Assembly (NCBI GenBank): GCA_964653435.1
Contig: CAZZFA010000015.1
Span: 1 to 64,000, forward strand
Direction: 5' to 3'
From: CAZMVY01 sp964653435
Lineage (GTDB): Bacteria > Planctomycetota > Phycisphaerae > UBA1845 > PWPN01
Length of the DNA stretch: 64,000 nucleotides
Shown here: positions 15,008 through 24,410 of the stretch, piece after piece
Layout of the letters: each line of letters starts with the position of its first letter
Position numbering within the stretch: the stretch's first letter is position 1
Position numbers and translations under genes: made by a program
Notes under the pieces: generated by a model
Seen by the model: only the letters and a program-made list of their open reading frames with translations
What the model was told of the DNA's origin: nothing
Database searches by the model: none

Positions 15008-16444
15008 GTGGAGTCCTTCGTCAGAGAGCTTCGAGCAAGTATCGAGCGCCACGGCCTCTTTGCCCCCGGCGATCTCGTCGTCGTCGGCGTCTCGGGCGGC
15101 GCGGACTCGATGGCGCTGCTGCACGGTCTGCTCCGGCTGGGCAAGTCGCCGGACTGGCCCATCCGGCTCCATGTGGCCCATCTCCATCACGGCATCCGCG
15201 GGGCGGAGGCCGACGCGGATGAGCGGTTCGTCCGCGAGCAGGCGGAGACGCTGGGGCTGCCGTGTTCGGCCGGGCGGGCCGACGTACCGGCGGAGGCCGA
15301 GCGGCGGAAGGTATCCATCGAGGAAGCCGCCCGCGACTGCCGCTATACGTTCTTCCAGCGGGTGTGCCTGCAAACCGGATCCCGCGTGCTCGCCGTCGCC
15401 CACCATGCGGACGACAACGCCGAAACGATCGTGCAGCGGTTCTTCCGCGGCACGGGGCTGCACGGGCTGGCGGGCATCCGCCCCAGTCGGCCGCTCCGGC
15501 CGGGCAGCGATGTCCGCCTCGTCCGACCGATGCTCTCCATGCGGCGGAGCCGCGTGCGCGAGTTCCTCGCGAAGGCCGGCGTGCCGTTTCGCCACGACTC
15601 CACCAACGACGCCCTCGCGGCGACGCGCAATCGCATCCGGCACGAGATCATTCCGCTTGTCGAAAGGAGCCTCAATCCGCAGGCGGTCGACGCGCTGTTG
15701 CGGTTGTCGGAGCAGGCGGCGGGCCTCGACGAATACCTCCGCGAGACCGCCGCGCGCCTGCTGGAAACGATCCTGGTGGATCGGGGCGAACGCGAAATCG
15801 CACTGGACGCCGCCGCGCTGACGAAGAAGCGGCGGCTCCTGCAGACCGAAGTCGTCCGGCTGGCCCTGCTTGCACTGGGCGCCGGAGAGGGCGACCTGAA
15901 CGCCCGCCATCTGACCGCGGTGGCGGACCTGGCCGCGCAGCCCGCCAGCGGAAAGTCCGTAGATCTGCCGGGCGGATTGCGCGCGGAGAAGTCGTACACG
16001 AAGCTCATTCTCCGGCGGCCGGCGGAGAGGGAAACCGTGGCGATGCTCGATGTGCCGTTGGATGTGCCCGGGCGGGCCGTGCTGCCGGAGCTGGGGCTGG
16101 AGATCACGGCCGACGTCGAAACGGCGGAAAGCGGCGCGGCCGCCCGTCTCCGCGAAACCAAGCCGGCCGATGAGGAGTGGCTCGACCGGGACGCCGTAGC
16201 GGGCCCGCTCATCGTCCGACGGCCCCGGCCCGGCGACCGCTTCCGTCCGCTCGGCATGACCGCCGAGAAGAAGGTTGCCGAATTCCTGCTCGATGAGAAG
16301 ATACCCAAGTCGCAGCGGGAGCGGGCAGCCGTTCTCTGCGATCAAGAAGGACCGTTATGGGTGATCCCACTGCGAATCGACCACCGGGCACGGGTGACGG
16401 AGCAGACGCAACGGGTTCTGCGGCTGCGGTGGCGGCGGACGTAA
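15008..16444 (+). CDS. tilS: tRNA(Ile)-lysidine synthase
   Basis: It modifies the anticodon C34 of tRNA-Ile(CAU) to lysidine using ATP and lysine, an essential decoding step. The PP-loop SGGADS lies at residues 29-34 of the GTG start I chose; HLHHGIRG, AHHADDNAETIVQRFFRGTG and STNDALAATRNRIRHEIIPL are the family signature motifs. The C-terminal TilS domain has RRPRPGDRFRPLGM and KVAEFLLDEKIPKSQRERAAVL. Length 478 is normal. An upstream ATG at 14870 would add 46 residues containing CPAC, which are unlike the family. Its last 88 bp overlap the next gene if that gene starts at 16357. Confidence 0.94.
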   Translation: MESFVRELRASIERHGLFAPGDLVVVGVSGGADSMALLHGLLRLGKSPDWPIRLHVAHLHHGIRGAEADADERFVREQAETLGLPCSAGRADVPAEAERRKVSIEEAARDCRYTFFQRVCLQTGSRVLAVAHHADDNAETIVQRFFRGTGLHGLAGIRPSRPLRPGSDVRLVRPMLSMRRSRVREFLAKAGVPFRHDSTNDALAATRNRIRHEIIPLVERSLNPQAVDALLRLSEQAAGLDEYLRETAARLLETILVDRGEREIALDAAALTKKRRLLQTEVVRLALLALGAGEGDLNARHLTAVADLAAQPASGKSVDLPGGLRAEKSYTKLILRRPAERETVAMLDVPLDVPGRAVLPELGLEITADVETAESGAAARLRETKPADEEWLDRDAVAGPLIVRRPRPGDRFRPLGMTAEKKVAEFLLDEKIPKSQRERAAVLCDQEGPLWVIPLRIDHRARVTEQTQRVLRLRWRRT

Positions 16445-17712
16445 CGACCGGGACGACCGCCGCGCGGCCGGTCCTGGCGATCTTCGGCCTCGCGCTGGCA
16501 CTGCGGTGGGCGTGGATCCTCGTTCACACGGCCACCTCGGCCGCCCTGACGTTCCCGGATGAAGAGCAATACTGGCGGCTGGCGCAGTCGCTGGCAGGCG
16601 GACGCGGGCTTGTCGACGAGTTCGGCTACCGCGCAACGTTCATGCCGCTGTACCCCGCGTTCCTGTCGTTGTTCGCGGACCGGCCGCACGGCATGCTTCT
16701 GGCGCGGCTGGTGCAGGCGATCGTCGGCGCTGCCGCCGTCTTTCCGATATATGTCCTGGCGAGGCGGCTGGCGGGACGTCGGGCGGCGGCGGCCTCGGCG
16801 ATGCTGATTGCGGCGGACCCCTTTCTCGTCTTCGGATTCTCGAATCTGCTCCTGACGGAAACCAGCTTCACGACGATGCTGTGCGCGGCCCTGGCAGCGG
16901 GATGGCCGGACGCTGACACGACGGCCGAGCGCACGCCGTCGGGTTCCCTGCAGGCCGCATGTCGGCCAGGCGCCCGCAGGCGGCCTCTCACCACGTTGCG
17001 AGCCCTTATCACGGGCGTCCTCTTTGCGACGGCCGTCTACCTGAGACCGTCGATCGCGGCATTCATACCGCTCTGGCTCATCGCCCTCGTGCTTGTCGTC
17101 CGGCCGGCAGCCGCCGCCGTCCGCTCGGGCATGGTGGTCGCGGCGACCGTCATCCTGCTCCTGCTGCCGTGGGCCGTACGGAATCGCATCGTCCTCGGCC
17201 AATGGGTCTGGCTCACGACGCGGTCGGGTATTTCGCTCTATGACGGGCTCGGGCCGCGGGCCACCGGCGCAAGCGACCTGGCATACACGAAGACCATGCC
17301 GAACCTGAAGGGCCTGTCCGAGACGCAATGGGACGCCTACTTCACGCACGAGTCGTGGCGAATCGCCCGGGACGACCCCGCCCGCGCGCTGGCGCTGGCG
17401 CGGGCGAAGTTCGGGCGGATGTGGTCGTTCGTCCCCAATGAACCCGGCAGCCGCACGCCGCTGAAGATGGCCGTCAGCGCTGTCTGGATGACGCTTGTCC
17501 TGGCGACGGCGATAATCGGGGCGTTTCGGATCCGCCGTGGCCGCGATATCCTGCTGTTGCTTCTGCCGGCGGTCTACCTCACACTGCTTCACATGATCTA
17601 CGTCGGCAGCGTCCGATACCGGGTGCCGGCGATGCCCCTGATCTACGTATTGAGCGGGTGGGCCATCGCCCGACGGTGGGGTCGCGATCCCCGCGGAGCC
17701 AGGGATGGGTAA
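16357..17712 (+). CDS. PMT/ArnT-type polytopic membrane glycosyltransferase
   Basis: About ten hydrophobic segments with the family's early luminal acidic loop FPDEEQYWRLAQSLAGGRG, where the Asp-Glu pair is the expected catalytic or metal site, and FMPLYPAFLSL after it. Such GT-C enzymes use polyprenyl-phosphate sugars as donors. The ATG at 16357 overlaps tilS by 88 bp and gives a 35-residue Gly/Ala/Thr-rich hydrophilic lead; GTG 16429 would cut the overlap to 16 bp and is a fair alternative. The stop overlaps the AsmA-like gene by 8 bp. The acceptor is unknown. Confidence 0.8.
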   Translation: MGDPTANRPPGTGDGADATGSAAAVAADVTTGTTAARPVLAIFGLALALRWAWILVHTATSAALTFPDEEQYWRLAQSLAGGRGLVDEFGYRATFMPLYPAFLSLFADRPHGMLLARLVQAIVGAAAVFPIYVLARRLAGRRAAAASAMLIAADPFLVFGFSNLLLTETSFTTMLCAALAAGWPDADTTAERTPSGSLQAACRPGARRRPLTTLRALITGVLFATAVYLRPSIAAFIPLWLIALVLVVRPAAAAVRSGMVVAATVILLLLPWAVRNRIVLGQWVWLTTRSGISLYDGLGPRATGASDLAYTKTMPNLKGLSETQWDAYFTHESWRIARDDPARALALARAKFGRMWSFVPNEPGSRTPLKMAVSAVWMTLVLATAIIGAFRIRRGRDILLLLLPAVYLTLLHMIYVGSVRYRVPAMPLIYVLSGWAIARRWGRDPRGARDG

Positions 17713-20700
17713 GCTCCTGCGAAATGCACGGTTCGGGCGCCGCCCCATTTCGTCGCGCCGCCGATGGCTGGGCCTGGGGGGCCTGCTCGTGCTGCTCGGG
17801 TTGATCGGCGCGTACCATTTCCTGACCCGCCCGCAGCGCATTCGCGCGTTCGCCGAAGTGTACCTTCAGGAGATCACCGGCGGAATCGTTCGGATCCAGG
17901 CGGCGCGGTTCAACCTGTTCGAGGGGCTCCACCTCACGGACGTGCGTGTCGCCACACAACCCGATGCCTCCTTCAACGCGCCGCACAATTCCTTCGAGGA
18001 CCGCACCATCTTCGCCGCGCAGGACCTGTACCTGAAGCTCCGCCCCCTGAGCCTCATCACGGGCGACCTGGTCGTGCCCGAGATCGCCGCGTTCGAGCCG
18101 ACGCTTCGCCTGCTGCGCGACCCCGAAAGCGGCGCCCGCAACTGGGAGTTCCTGCTCGGACAGCGGAAACGGACCCGCCGCCCGGCGGCGAAAAGCCCCG
18201 CGATCCGCCTGCGCGGCGCGGTGGTGGATCTTCTCTGGACGCGGTCCTCGGCCGGGCGCACGCCGAGCCGTCTGGCCCTCGACGTCACCGCGACAGGCGT
18301 ATCCGGTTCGCTCTATGACGTGCGATGGCGAACGCGGAGCGAACCGATCGAAAACGGGCGATTCATGCTCGACATGTCCACCCTGCAACTCCGCACCGCC
18401 GAGGGCGGGCTTCCGACGATTCCCATGGCCAGCATCCGGTGGGCAGCGCCCCTCGAACTCGAACGGTGGATCGAGCTTCTCGACCTGCGCGGCCAGGTAC
18501 GCACCGACAGTCTCTCCTATGACCCGGCCGCCGGCAGCAGCGCGCAGATCACGCTGCACAACGCCAGTATCGCCGTGCCCGCCGGCGAGCAGGATCGCGC
18601 GACGCCGCGTGAGCAGCGATACCTCACGTTCACGCACGTGGAAGGGAAGCTGGTCTTTCACGGCTCGGCGGTGGACATATCGCTCGTCGGACAATGGCGG
18701 GACGGCACCTGCACCCTGAACGGCCGTATCTTCGCCAACGTCGCTGCGATGAGAAGCCTCGACGACATCGGCTTTGAGATCGCCCTCGAGGGACGCCACA
18801 TCCGCCTGCCCGCGCTGCCCGGCGAGCAGAGCCCGGAGGAGGCCCGCTTCATCCAACAGTGGCCCAAATTCGTGGACTTCTGCGACTTCTACTCGCCCGT
18901 CGGGCACGTCGACCTCGCATTCAAGCTGGCCCGCAAGGCGGGGCGCGGATCCCCCATCGAGTTCCGCGGGGGAACCATGACGGCGCTCGGGGCGCGCGCC
19001 GCGTTCATCGGGTTCCCCTACGTTCTCGAAGACCTGCGGGGAACCATCCGCTTCGAGCCCGACGGGCGCGTGTGGATCGACAACCTCGTCGGCCGGCACG
19101 GGACGGCGATCGTCACGGTCAACGCGCAGATGACCTCGCCGACATGGGCGTGCGGCGTGGATCTCTCCGTCGAGGCGTACCGCGTGGAGCTGGACGAGTC
19201 GCTCCGATCATGCCTCTCGGAGACCTACCGCGCCGTGTGGGACATGTTCCGCCCTGCCGGTTTCGCCAACGTCCGCGTGGCCATGCACCGCAAGCCGGGC
19301 ACGGGCAAGAACACCAGGCCCTGGGATACGCACGTCTCCACCGATCTGCTGGGTATCTCGGCCTGCTACGCCGACCTTCCGCTGACGATGAACGAGGTGT
19401 GCGGGCAGCTCCAGATCACCCCGGATGAGTTCTTCGTGCAGGACGTACGCGGACGATATCGCAGCGCGGTCTGGTCGCTGGCCGGTGTCGTCGCGACGCC
19501 GCCCGGCCGACCGCCGCAGGTGGACCTCGCCATTCGCGCGAAGGACCTCCCCGTGGACGGCGAATTGGCCGACGCGATGCCCGAGTCGGGCGGCGACCTG
19601 CTTCGCACACTCGATGCGGCCGGCACCGCGGACATCGACGGAACCGTCCGGACCGGCAACGACGGGACCTTCGAATACGACCTGGGCGCCCTCCTGATGC
19701 TTTCCTCGTTGTGCCCGGGTTTCCTCCCGCTGCAGTTGACGGACGTTCGGGGCGCGCTGCGAATCCTCCCGCGGCAAATCGAAGTCCGTGATCTGGCCGC
19801 GTGCTATGAATCGGGCCTGATCGGTCTGCAGGGCGTGATCCCGCTGGCCGCAGACGCCGAGGCGATGCAATTGAACCTGACGGGCTATCAGATCCCGCTG
19901 ACGCCGGCGCTCTTCGAGGTGCTCCCGCCCGAGGCCCGGCGCGTCTGGACGGCCCTGCGGCCCCGGGGGCGGATCAACGGTCATGTCCGGATCCGGCGAA
20001 CCGGCACCGGGGCGGCGGCCGTTACTGACGCGCAGGCCGAGATCTCGCCGCAGAATATGACGATCTCGCCGGAGGCATTCCCCATCCGCATCGCTGACAT
20101 ACAAGGAATGCTCCGCGTAACAGGCCGGGGCATGGAGTTGAACAGCATCGAAGGAACGATCGGCGAGGGTACGGTATCCCTCGATGGCCGAGCCGACTGG
20201 CACGGCGACGATCTCGCCGGCGAGCTCTGCATGCGGGCAACGGATATGACATTCGGCGAGGCGATTCGCCGCGCGCTGCCGTGGCGGGCCCGGCGGGCGT
20301 GGGACGGCGTACAGCCTGCCGGAAGGTTCGATCTGTCGCTGGGGCGACTGCGCTTCGAGCAGAAGGCCGGCAACCCGACCCGCTGGGGCTTCGACGGCCG
20401 CCTCGACCTGCGGAAAGTGGACCTGACCGCGACAGGCACCCTGCACGACATCGAAGGAGCGATTGAAGCGCGCGGTACAATGGCGGACGGCGACCTTGGA
20501 ATCGAGGGCGACATCGACCTGCGGCAGATCCGCTTCGGACAACGTGTGGCCACGAACGTCCGCGGAACGCTCGCCAAGCCGCCGGGGGAAGCCGTGCTCC
20601 GCCTGGCGGACCTGCGCGCGGACCTGTACGACGGTCTTGCCACTGGCTTCGCCGAACTGCGGTTCGGTCGCGACCAAGCCGCGTACGGTCTCTCCATTGC

Positions 20701-21283
20701 GGCGCGCGATGTTTCACTGCCCGCCTTCCTCGAAGCGGGCCGCGAGAAAGACGCCCGGCCGATACAAGCGCAGGGCGTGATCGACGGCACGCTGTTCGTA
20801 AACGGCTCGATCGGCGGGCGGGAGCCTCGGGAAGGCGGCGGGACCGTCCGCATCGAACACGCGCAGATCATGAGAATCCCCCTCCTGCTGGCTATCGTGG
20901 GGGCCCTGAATCTCGCGCCGCCGGACGAAAACGCCTTCCACGAAGGCACGGCCGACTTCACGCTGCAGGGCGACTGGCTCACGTTGAGCCCGATCGAGCT
21001 TCGCGGCAACGCCGTCTCGCTGGTCGGGGCGGGGCGGATGAACACGGCCACGCAGACGCTTGACCTGCACCTGCTCGCCGGAAGCCCGCGCCGGCTCCCG
21101 CCACTGGGAGTACTCACGGAACTGGCCGAGGGGGCGGCGCGGGAACTCATGGAAGTCCGGGTGCGCGGCTCACTTTACGAGCCGAAGATCGGGGTGCAGC
21201 CCCTGCAAAGCCTTCAACGGGCGATGGAAGCGATGGGAGACCTGCGGCCCCGCGCGAGAAGAAACCGGCCCTCCCGCCAGTAG
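17705..21283 (+). CDS. Large AsmA-like (AsmA/TamB bridge family) envelope protein
   Basis: A protein of 1,192 residues with a basic N-terminus, one signal anchor (LGLGGLLVLLGLIGAYHFL, about 23-41) and then an almost continuous beta-strand-rich region. Early YLQEITGGIVRI followed by LHLTDVRV, and the C-terminal GGTVRIEHAQIMRIPLLLAIVGALNLAPPD with VSLVGAGRMN, match AsmA-like proteins. Members form long hydrophobic grooves that carry phospholipids between inner and outer membranes, or affect outer-membrane biogenesis. The start overlaps the glycosyltransferase stop by 8 bp, so the two are coupled. The exact family (AsmA, YhdP or TamB-like) cannot be decided by eye. Confidence 0.75.
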   Translation: MGKLLRNARFGRRPISSRRRWLGLGGLLVLLGLIGAYHFLTRPQRIRAFAEVYLQEITGGIVRIQAARFNLFEGLHLTDVRVATQPDASFNAPHNSFEDRTIFAAQDLYLKLRPLSLITGDLVVPEIAAFEPTLRLLRDPESGARNWEFLLGQRKRTRRPAAKSPAIRLRGAVVDLLWTRSSAGRTPSRLALDVTATGVSGSLYDVRWRTRSEPIENGRFMLDMSTLQLRTAEGGLPTIPMASIRWAAPLELERWIELLDLRGQVRTDSLSYDPAAGSSAQITLHNASIAVPAGEQDRATPREQRYLTFTHVEGKLVFHGSAVDISLVGQWRDGTCTLNGRIFANVAAMRSLDDIGFEIALEGRHIRLPALPGEQSPEEARFIQQWPKFVDFCDFYSPVGHVDLAFKLARKAGRGSPIEFRGGTMTALGARAAFIGFPYVLEDLRGTIRFEPDGRVWIDNLVGRHGTAIVTVNAQMTSPTWACGVDLSVEAYRVELDESLRSCLSETYRAVWDMFRPAGFANVRVAMHRKPGTGKNTRPWDTHVSTDLLGISACYADLPLTMNEVCGQLQITPDEFFVQDVRGRYRSAVWSLAGVVATPPGRPPQVDLAIRAKDLPVDGELADAMPESGGDLLRTLDAAGTADIDGTVRTGNDGTFEYDLGALLMLSSLCPGFLPLQLTDVRGALRILPRQIEVRDLAACYESGLIGLQGVIPLAADAEAMQLNLTGYQIPLTPALFEVLPPEARRVWTALRPRGRINGHVRIRRTGTGAAAVTDAQAEISPQNMTISPEAFPIRIADIQGMLRVTGRGMELNSIEGTIGEGTVSLDGRADWHGDDLAGELCMRATDMTFGEAIRRALPWRARRAWDGVQPAGRFDLSLGRLRFEQKAGNPTRWGFDGRLDLRKVDLTATGTLHDIEGAIEARGTMADGDLGIEGDIDLRQIRFGQRVATNVRGTLAKPPGEAVLRLADLRADLYDGLATGFAELRFGRDQAAYGLSIAARDVSLPAFLEAGREKDARPIQAQGVIDGTLFVNGSIGGREPREGGGTVRIEHAQIMRIPLLLAIVGALNLAPPDENAFHEGTADFTLQGDWLTLSPIELRGNAVSLVGAGRMNTATQTLDLHLLAGSPRRLPPLGVLTELAEGAARELMEVRVRGSLYEPKIGVQPLQSLQRAMEAMGDLRPRARRNRPSRQ

Positions 21284-21485
21284 GCCGCTCGCGCCGTCAG
21301 GCCGGCCGTTCCTTTCGCCGTAACCAGCCGCAAATCATGCAGGAAACCGGGTACGCCGAGCCGCGGATCGCATCCCCCACTGGCGAAAAACCGTCTCACG
21401 AGATGTGCCGATAATCTCCGATGATGTCAGTACGGGGTCCGCGTCGCGGCACCCGGCGGTATGTCGTGCGCCCGGAGTCCACCTG

Positions 21486-22484
21486 ATGCTTCAGACCGCA
21501 GAAATCCGGCCCGACCAGGCCAAGGCGGAATATAGCCGGCTCCTCGACGAGGAACGGGCAGAATACTTCGATCCGCGAGGAATGTTGCGTCCGGCATTCG
21601 CCGTGCCTACGGACTGCCCCGTGTGTGGCGACAAGGATCGCCGACCCTACGACCCGGACGTGCAACCCGCCTACCAGGAGTGCCGGCGCTGCGGATGCGT
21701 CTACGTCGATCCCCGGTTGTCCGCCGAAGCAATGCATCGCCTCGTGTGCAATTCGCGGGCGCTGAACTTCTTCCACGAACATATCCTCCTGGCGACCGAG
21801 CCCGTGCGGCGCGAGCGTATCTTCCGCCCGCGGCTCGAACGACTCCGACGGCACGTTCCGGCGGGCCGGGTTCTCGAACTCGGCTGTGCGGTCGGTACAT
21901 TTCTCGAGTTGCTCCGGGAGGCCGGTTACGAGGCCCAGGGCGTTGAACTCTGTCAGTTCTCGATCGAGCACAATCGGCGACTCGGCCGGGTCGTGCATGA
22001 CCGCCCGATCGAGCAACTGGCGCTGCCGCCCGAGACGTTCGATGCCGTCTGCGCCTGGGAAGTCCTCTGCCACGTAAGCAGCCCGCGCGACACCCTCGCC
22101 GCCGCGTTCCGGGCACTGCGTCCGGGCGGCGTGCTCATGCTGACCACGAGCAACGTGCTGTCCTTCGAGTACCTCACGCTCCGGGCCAGACACCACACGA
22201 TGATCCCGCATGTGTTCTACCAGTACTACACCCCGAAGGGCATTCGGCTCCTGCTCGAATCCGTCGGGACAGACGACATCACGGTTGAGACGCCGGGGCA
22301 GACGGACGTTCAGAGCGTCCGCGACGTGCTCGGCGGGCCCGATCCGTCGCTCGGCCGGTTTCTGAATCATCTCCTTTTCGACGACTCGGCGGAGGCGGAG
22401 TCGCGACGAACCGCCTTCCAGGAGTTCATCATGGCTCACAACCGATCCGGCCACATGCTGGTGACCGCCCGCAAACCGCTGTAA
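21486..22484 (+). CDS. SAM-dependent methyltransferase with N-terminal zinc ribbon
   Basis: Residues about 40-80 hold a four-Cys zinc ribbon (CPVCGDKD, CRRCGCVYVDPR). A class I methyltransferase fold follows: VLELGCAVGTFLELLREAG is the SAM-binding motif I, FDAVCAWEVLCHV motif II, and LRPGGVLMLTT motif III. This architecture is common among sugar or glycan C/O-methyltransferases in polysaccharide clusters. I chose ATG 21486, with GGAG 7 bp upstream, over the in-frame ATG 21405, which adds 27 residues unlike the family. It heads a three-gene run with two glycosyltransferases (spacing 6 bp, then a 4-bp overlap) and is probably involved in modifying a surface glycan. Confidence 0.85.
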   Translation: MLQTAEIRPDQAKAEYSRLLDEERAEYFDPRGMLRPAFAVPTDCPVCGDKDRRPYDPDVQPAYQECRRCGCVYVDPRLSAEAMHRLVCNSRALNFFHEHILLATEPVRRERIFRPRLERLRRHVPAGRVLELGCAVGTFLELLREAGYEAQGVELCQFSIEHNRRLGRVVHDRPIEQLALPPETFDAVCAWEVLCHVSSPRDTLAAAFRALRPGGVLMLTTSNVLSFEYLTLRARHHTMIPHVFYQYYTPKGIRLLLESVGTDDITVETPGQTDVQSVRDVLGGPDPSLGRFLNHLLFDDSAEAESRRTAFQEFIMAHNRSGHMLVTARKPL

Positions 22485-22490
22485 TCATCC

Positions 22491-24410
22491 ATGAGCAGGA
22501 CCCGCACGCTCGCCTTCGTCCAGGAAGAGATCGACATCGAGGCCCTCCGCCGTCTTCGACCCGATGCCCTGCGGGGTACACTCGTCTGCTTCGATCCGGC
22601 GCTGCATCACCACCTCCTCGAAGAAGGCATTGACCACTGCGTGGCCAGCGACTTCGTCTCGGAACGGGAACGCGAGGAACTCGCCGGGCTGTTCGATCGC
22701 CTGTGGAATACCTGGAACGGCTTTCTGCGCCCCCCGATCGACTACCGCGGAACCGATCCGTTCCGCCTCGCCCCCACGCGCCATCTCTATTGCCTCAGAC
22801 GCGTCGCGTACAGCGTACTGGTCATCCGGCGCGCCCTGGACCAACTGCGTCCGTCGCACATGACCGGATTCCTCGAGCATGACGTGCACGGACTCGAACA
22901 ACCGATCGGCAGGAACCGCCGCATGCCGCTCGTGCAGGGCCTCGCAAGGTTCGAAGCCGAAATGCGAGGCATACCCTATACGCCGATCGATCGCCGCGAT
23001 ATTCCCGGATACGTTCCCTGGACGGATGTGAAGGCGCCGCCTGCGCCCCGTCCGCCCCAGCCGCGCCGCCCGTTCCGTCGGGCGGCTGCCAAACCACTCG
23101 TCATCGCCGCCGGCAACGGCCGCGAACTGCTCCAGCAGCGCCCCGTCGTCGAGGAACTTCGGCGCCGGGGACTGGTGCAGGTCCTGCATCTCGCCCTCGT
23201 CATGGACCCCGCGACGCGCGCCGAGTTGACCGCCCTCGGCCACGGGTTTCACGAACTCGCCGATTTCGAGCCGGCGCCGCCCGGGCTGGCCGCCGCACCG
23301 ATCCTTCGCGAGGCGGCATCGCGACGCGAGGCGGCCCGACGCCGTGTCGATCCGGAGCTCCGCGTCTACTTTGATAATCCGTTCATCGAAAGCCATTTCC
23401 AATTTCTGCTGGGCCCTTATCTCCAGCGGATGCTGACCCAGATCGAGCGATGCACGACGTGGCTGGCTCAATGGCGACCGGATCTCGTGCTGGTCAACTG
23501 GGATCTTCCGCTCGCCGGCGTTGCGCGGGCGCATGGGACCCCCGTGCTCGCCCTGCTGCACGCCCCGATGTCCCCCATCGATCCAACGTACCACCACTGG
23601 GCCCATTCGCACCTGGCGGTTCTGTCCGCCGACCAGGCGCACCGGGCCGTCGCGGCGGGAACACCCGCCGAAAACGTCAGGGCCACCGGGCATCCGGACA
23701 GCGACACGCTCTTCCGGCATGCGGCAGAGGCGGAACCCCGGAGGGACGAAATCCGCGCGACCCTCTGCCGGGAAATGAACATCGCTCCCGCGCGCCGCCT
23801 GATCCTCCTGTTGCCGACATACATTGAATGTATCAGCTCCAGCTCGCCCTGGTTCCCCAACGTGGACATGCGTCGCGCCATGGAGAGTTGGAAGCAAATC
23901 GCAGAGATGGCCGATCGCCATCCCGACTGGCACCTGATCGTGAAGGGCCATCCGCGAACCGACCACCTGCACGTTTACCGGAGCATCCTGGGCCGCGCCG
24001 CGCACGGCAATGTATCGGTGCCGGAACGCATGACGCTCGCCGACATCGGGCCGGCGGTCGATGCGGCCGTCATCTGCAACGCAACGACCAGCGCCCAGCT
24101 CGAAATCTGTTTCTGGAGCCCCCCCGTCGTTCTGCTTGACGACGCCCGCTGCTGGCTGAATCCGTGTGCGCGCGACGCCTTCGCCGGGTGGCCGCGTGTC
24201 ACTTCCGTCGCGCAGCTCGAGCGATGGCTGGAGGCGATTCTGACCGATCCCGACTATCGGCGCCGTCAGCAGGAAGCCGCGCTCACCGCGTGCGATGCGT
24301 TTACCGGCCCACGAGACGGCCGGGCGGCACAGCGCGTGGCGGACTTTGTGCATGACATCGTCGGCGCCGGCCTGGCGGCCATGGCGCTGCCCGCGGAAGG
24401 AGCGATATGA
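22491..24410 (+). CDS. GT-B-type glycosyl/glycerophosphotransferase
   Basis: A 639-residue protein with no signal peptide. The N-terminal 200 residues are unrecognised (EEIDIEALRRLRPDALRGT). The C-terminal half looks like a GT-B fold of the CDP-glycerol glycerophosphotransferase or UDP-GlcNAc epimerase-like type: WRPDLVLVNWDLPLAGVARAHG, VRATGHPDSDTLF, RLILLLPTY, HLIVKGHPRTD and SAQLEICFWSPPVVLLDD. It probably transfers an activated sugar or polyol phosphate to a surface polymer; donor and acceptor unknown. It overlaps the next start by 4 bp (ATGA). Confidence 0.65.
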   Translation: MSRTRTLAFVQEEIDIEALRRLRPDALRGTLVCFDPALHHHLLEEGIDHCVASDFVSEREREELAGLFDRLWNTWNGFLRPPIDYRGTDPFRLAPTRHLYCLRRVAYSVLVIRRALDQLRPSHMTGFLEHDVHGLEQPIGRNRRMPLVQGLARFEAEMRGIPYTPIDRRDIPGYVPWTDVKAPPAPRPPQPRRPFRRAAAKPLVIAAGNGRELLQQRPVVEELRRRGLVQVLHLALVMDPATRAELTALGHGFHELADFEPAPPGLAAAPILREAASRREAARRRVDPELRVYFDNPFIESHFQFLLGPYLQRMLTQIERCTTWLAQWRPDLVLVNWDLPLAGVARAHGTPVLALLHAPMSPIDPTYHHWAHSHLAVLSADQAHRAVAAGTPAENVRATGHPDSDTLFRHAAEAEPRRDEIRATLCREMNIAPARRLILLLPTYIECISSSSPWFPNVDMRRAMESWKQIAEMADRHPDWHLIVKGHPRTDHLHVYRSILGRAAHGNVSVPERMTLADIGPAVDAAVICNATTSAQLEICFWSPPVVLLDDARCWLNPCARDAFAGWPRVTSVAQLERWLEAILTDPDYRRRQQEAALTACDAFTGPRDGRAAQRVADFVHDIVGAGLAAMALPAEGAI

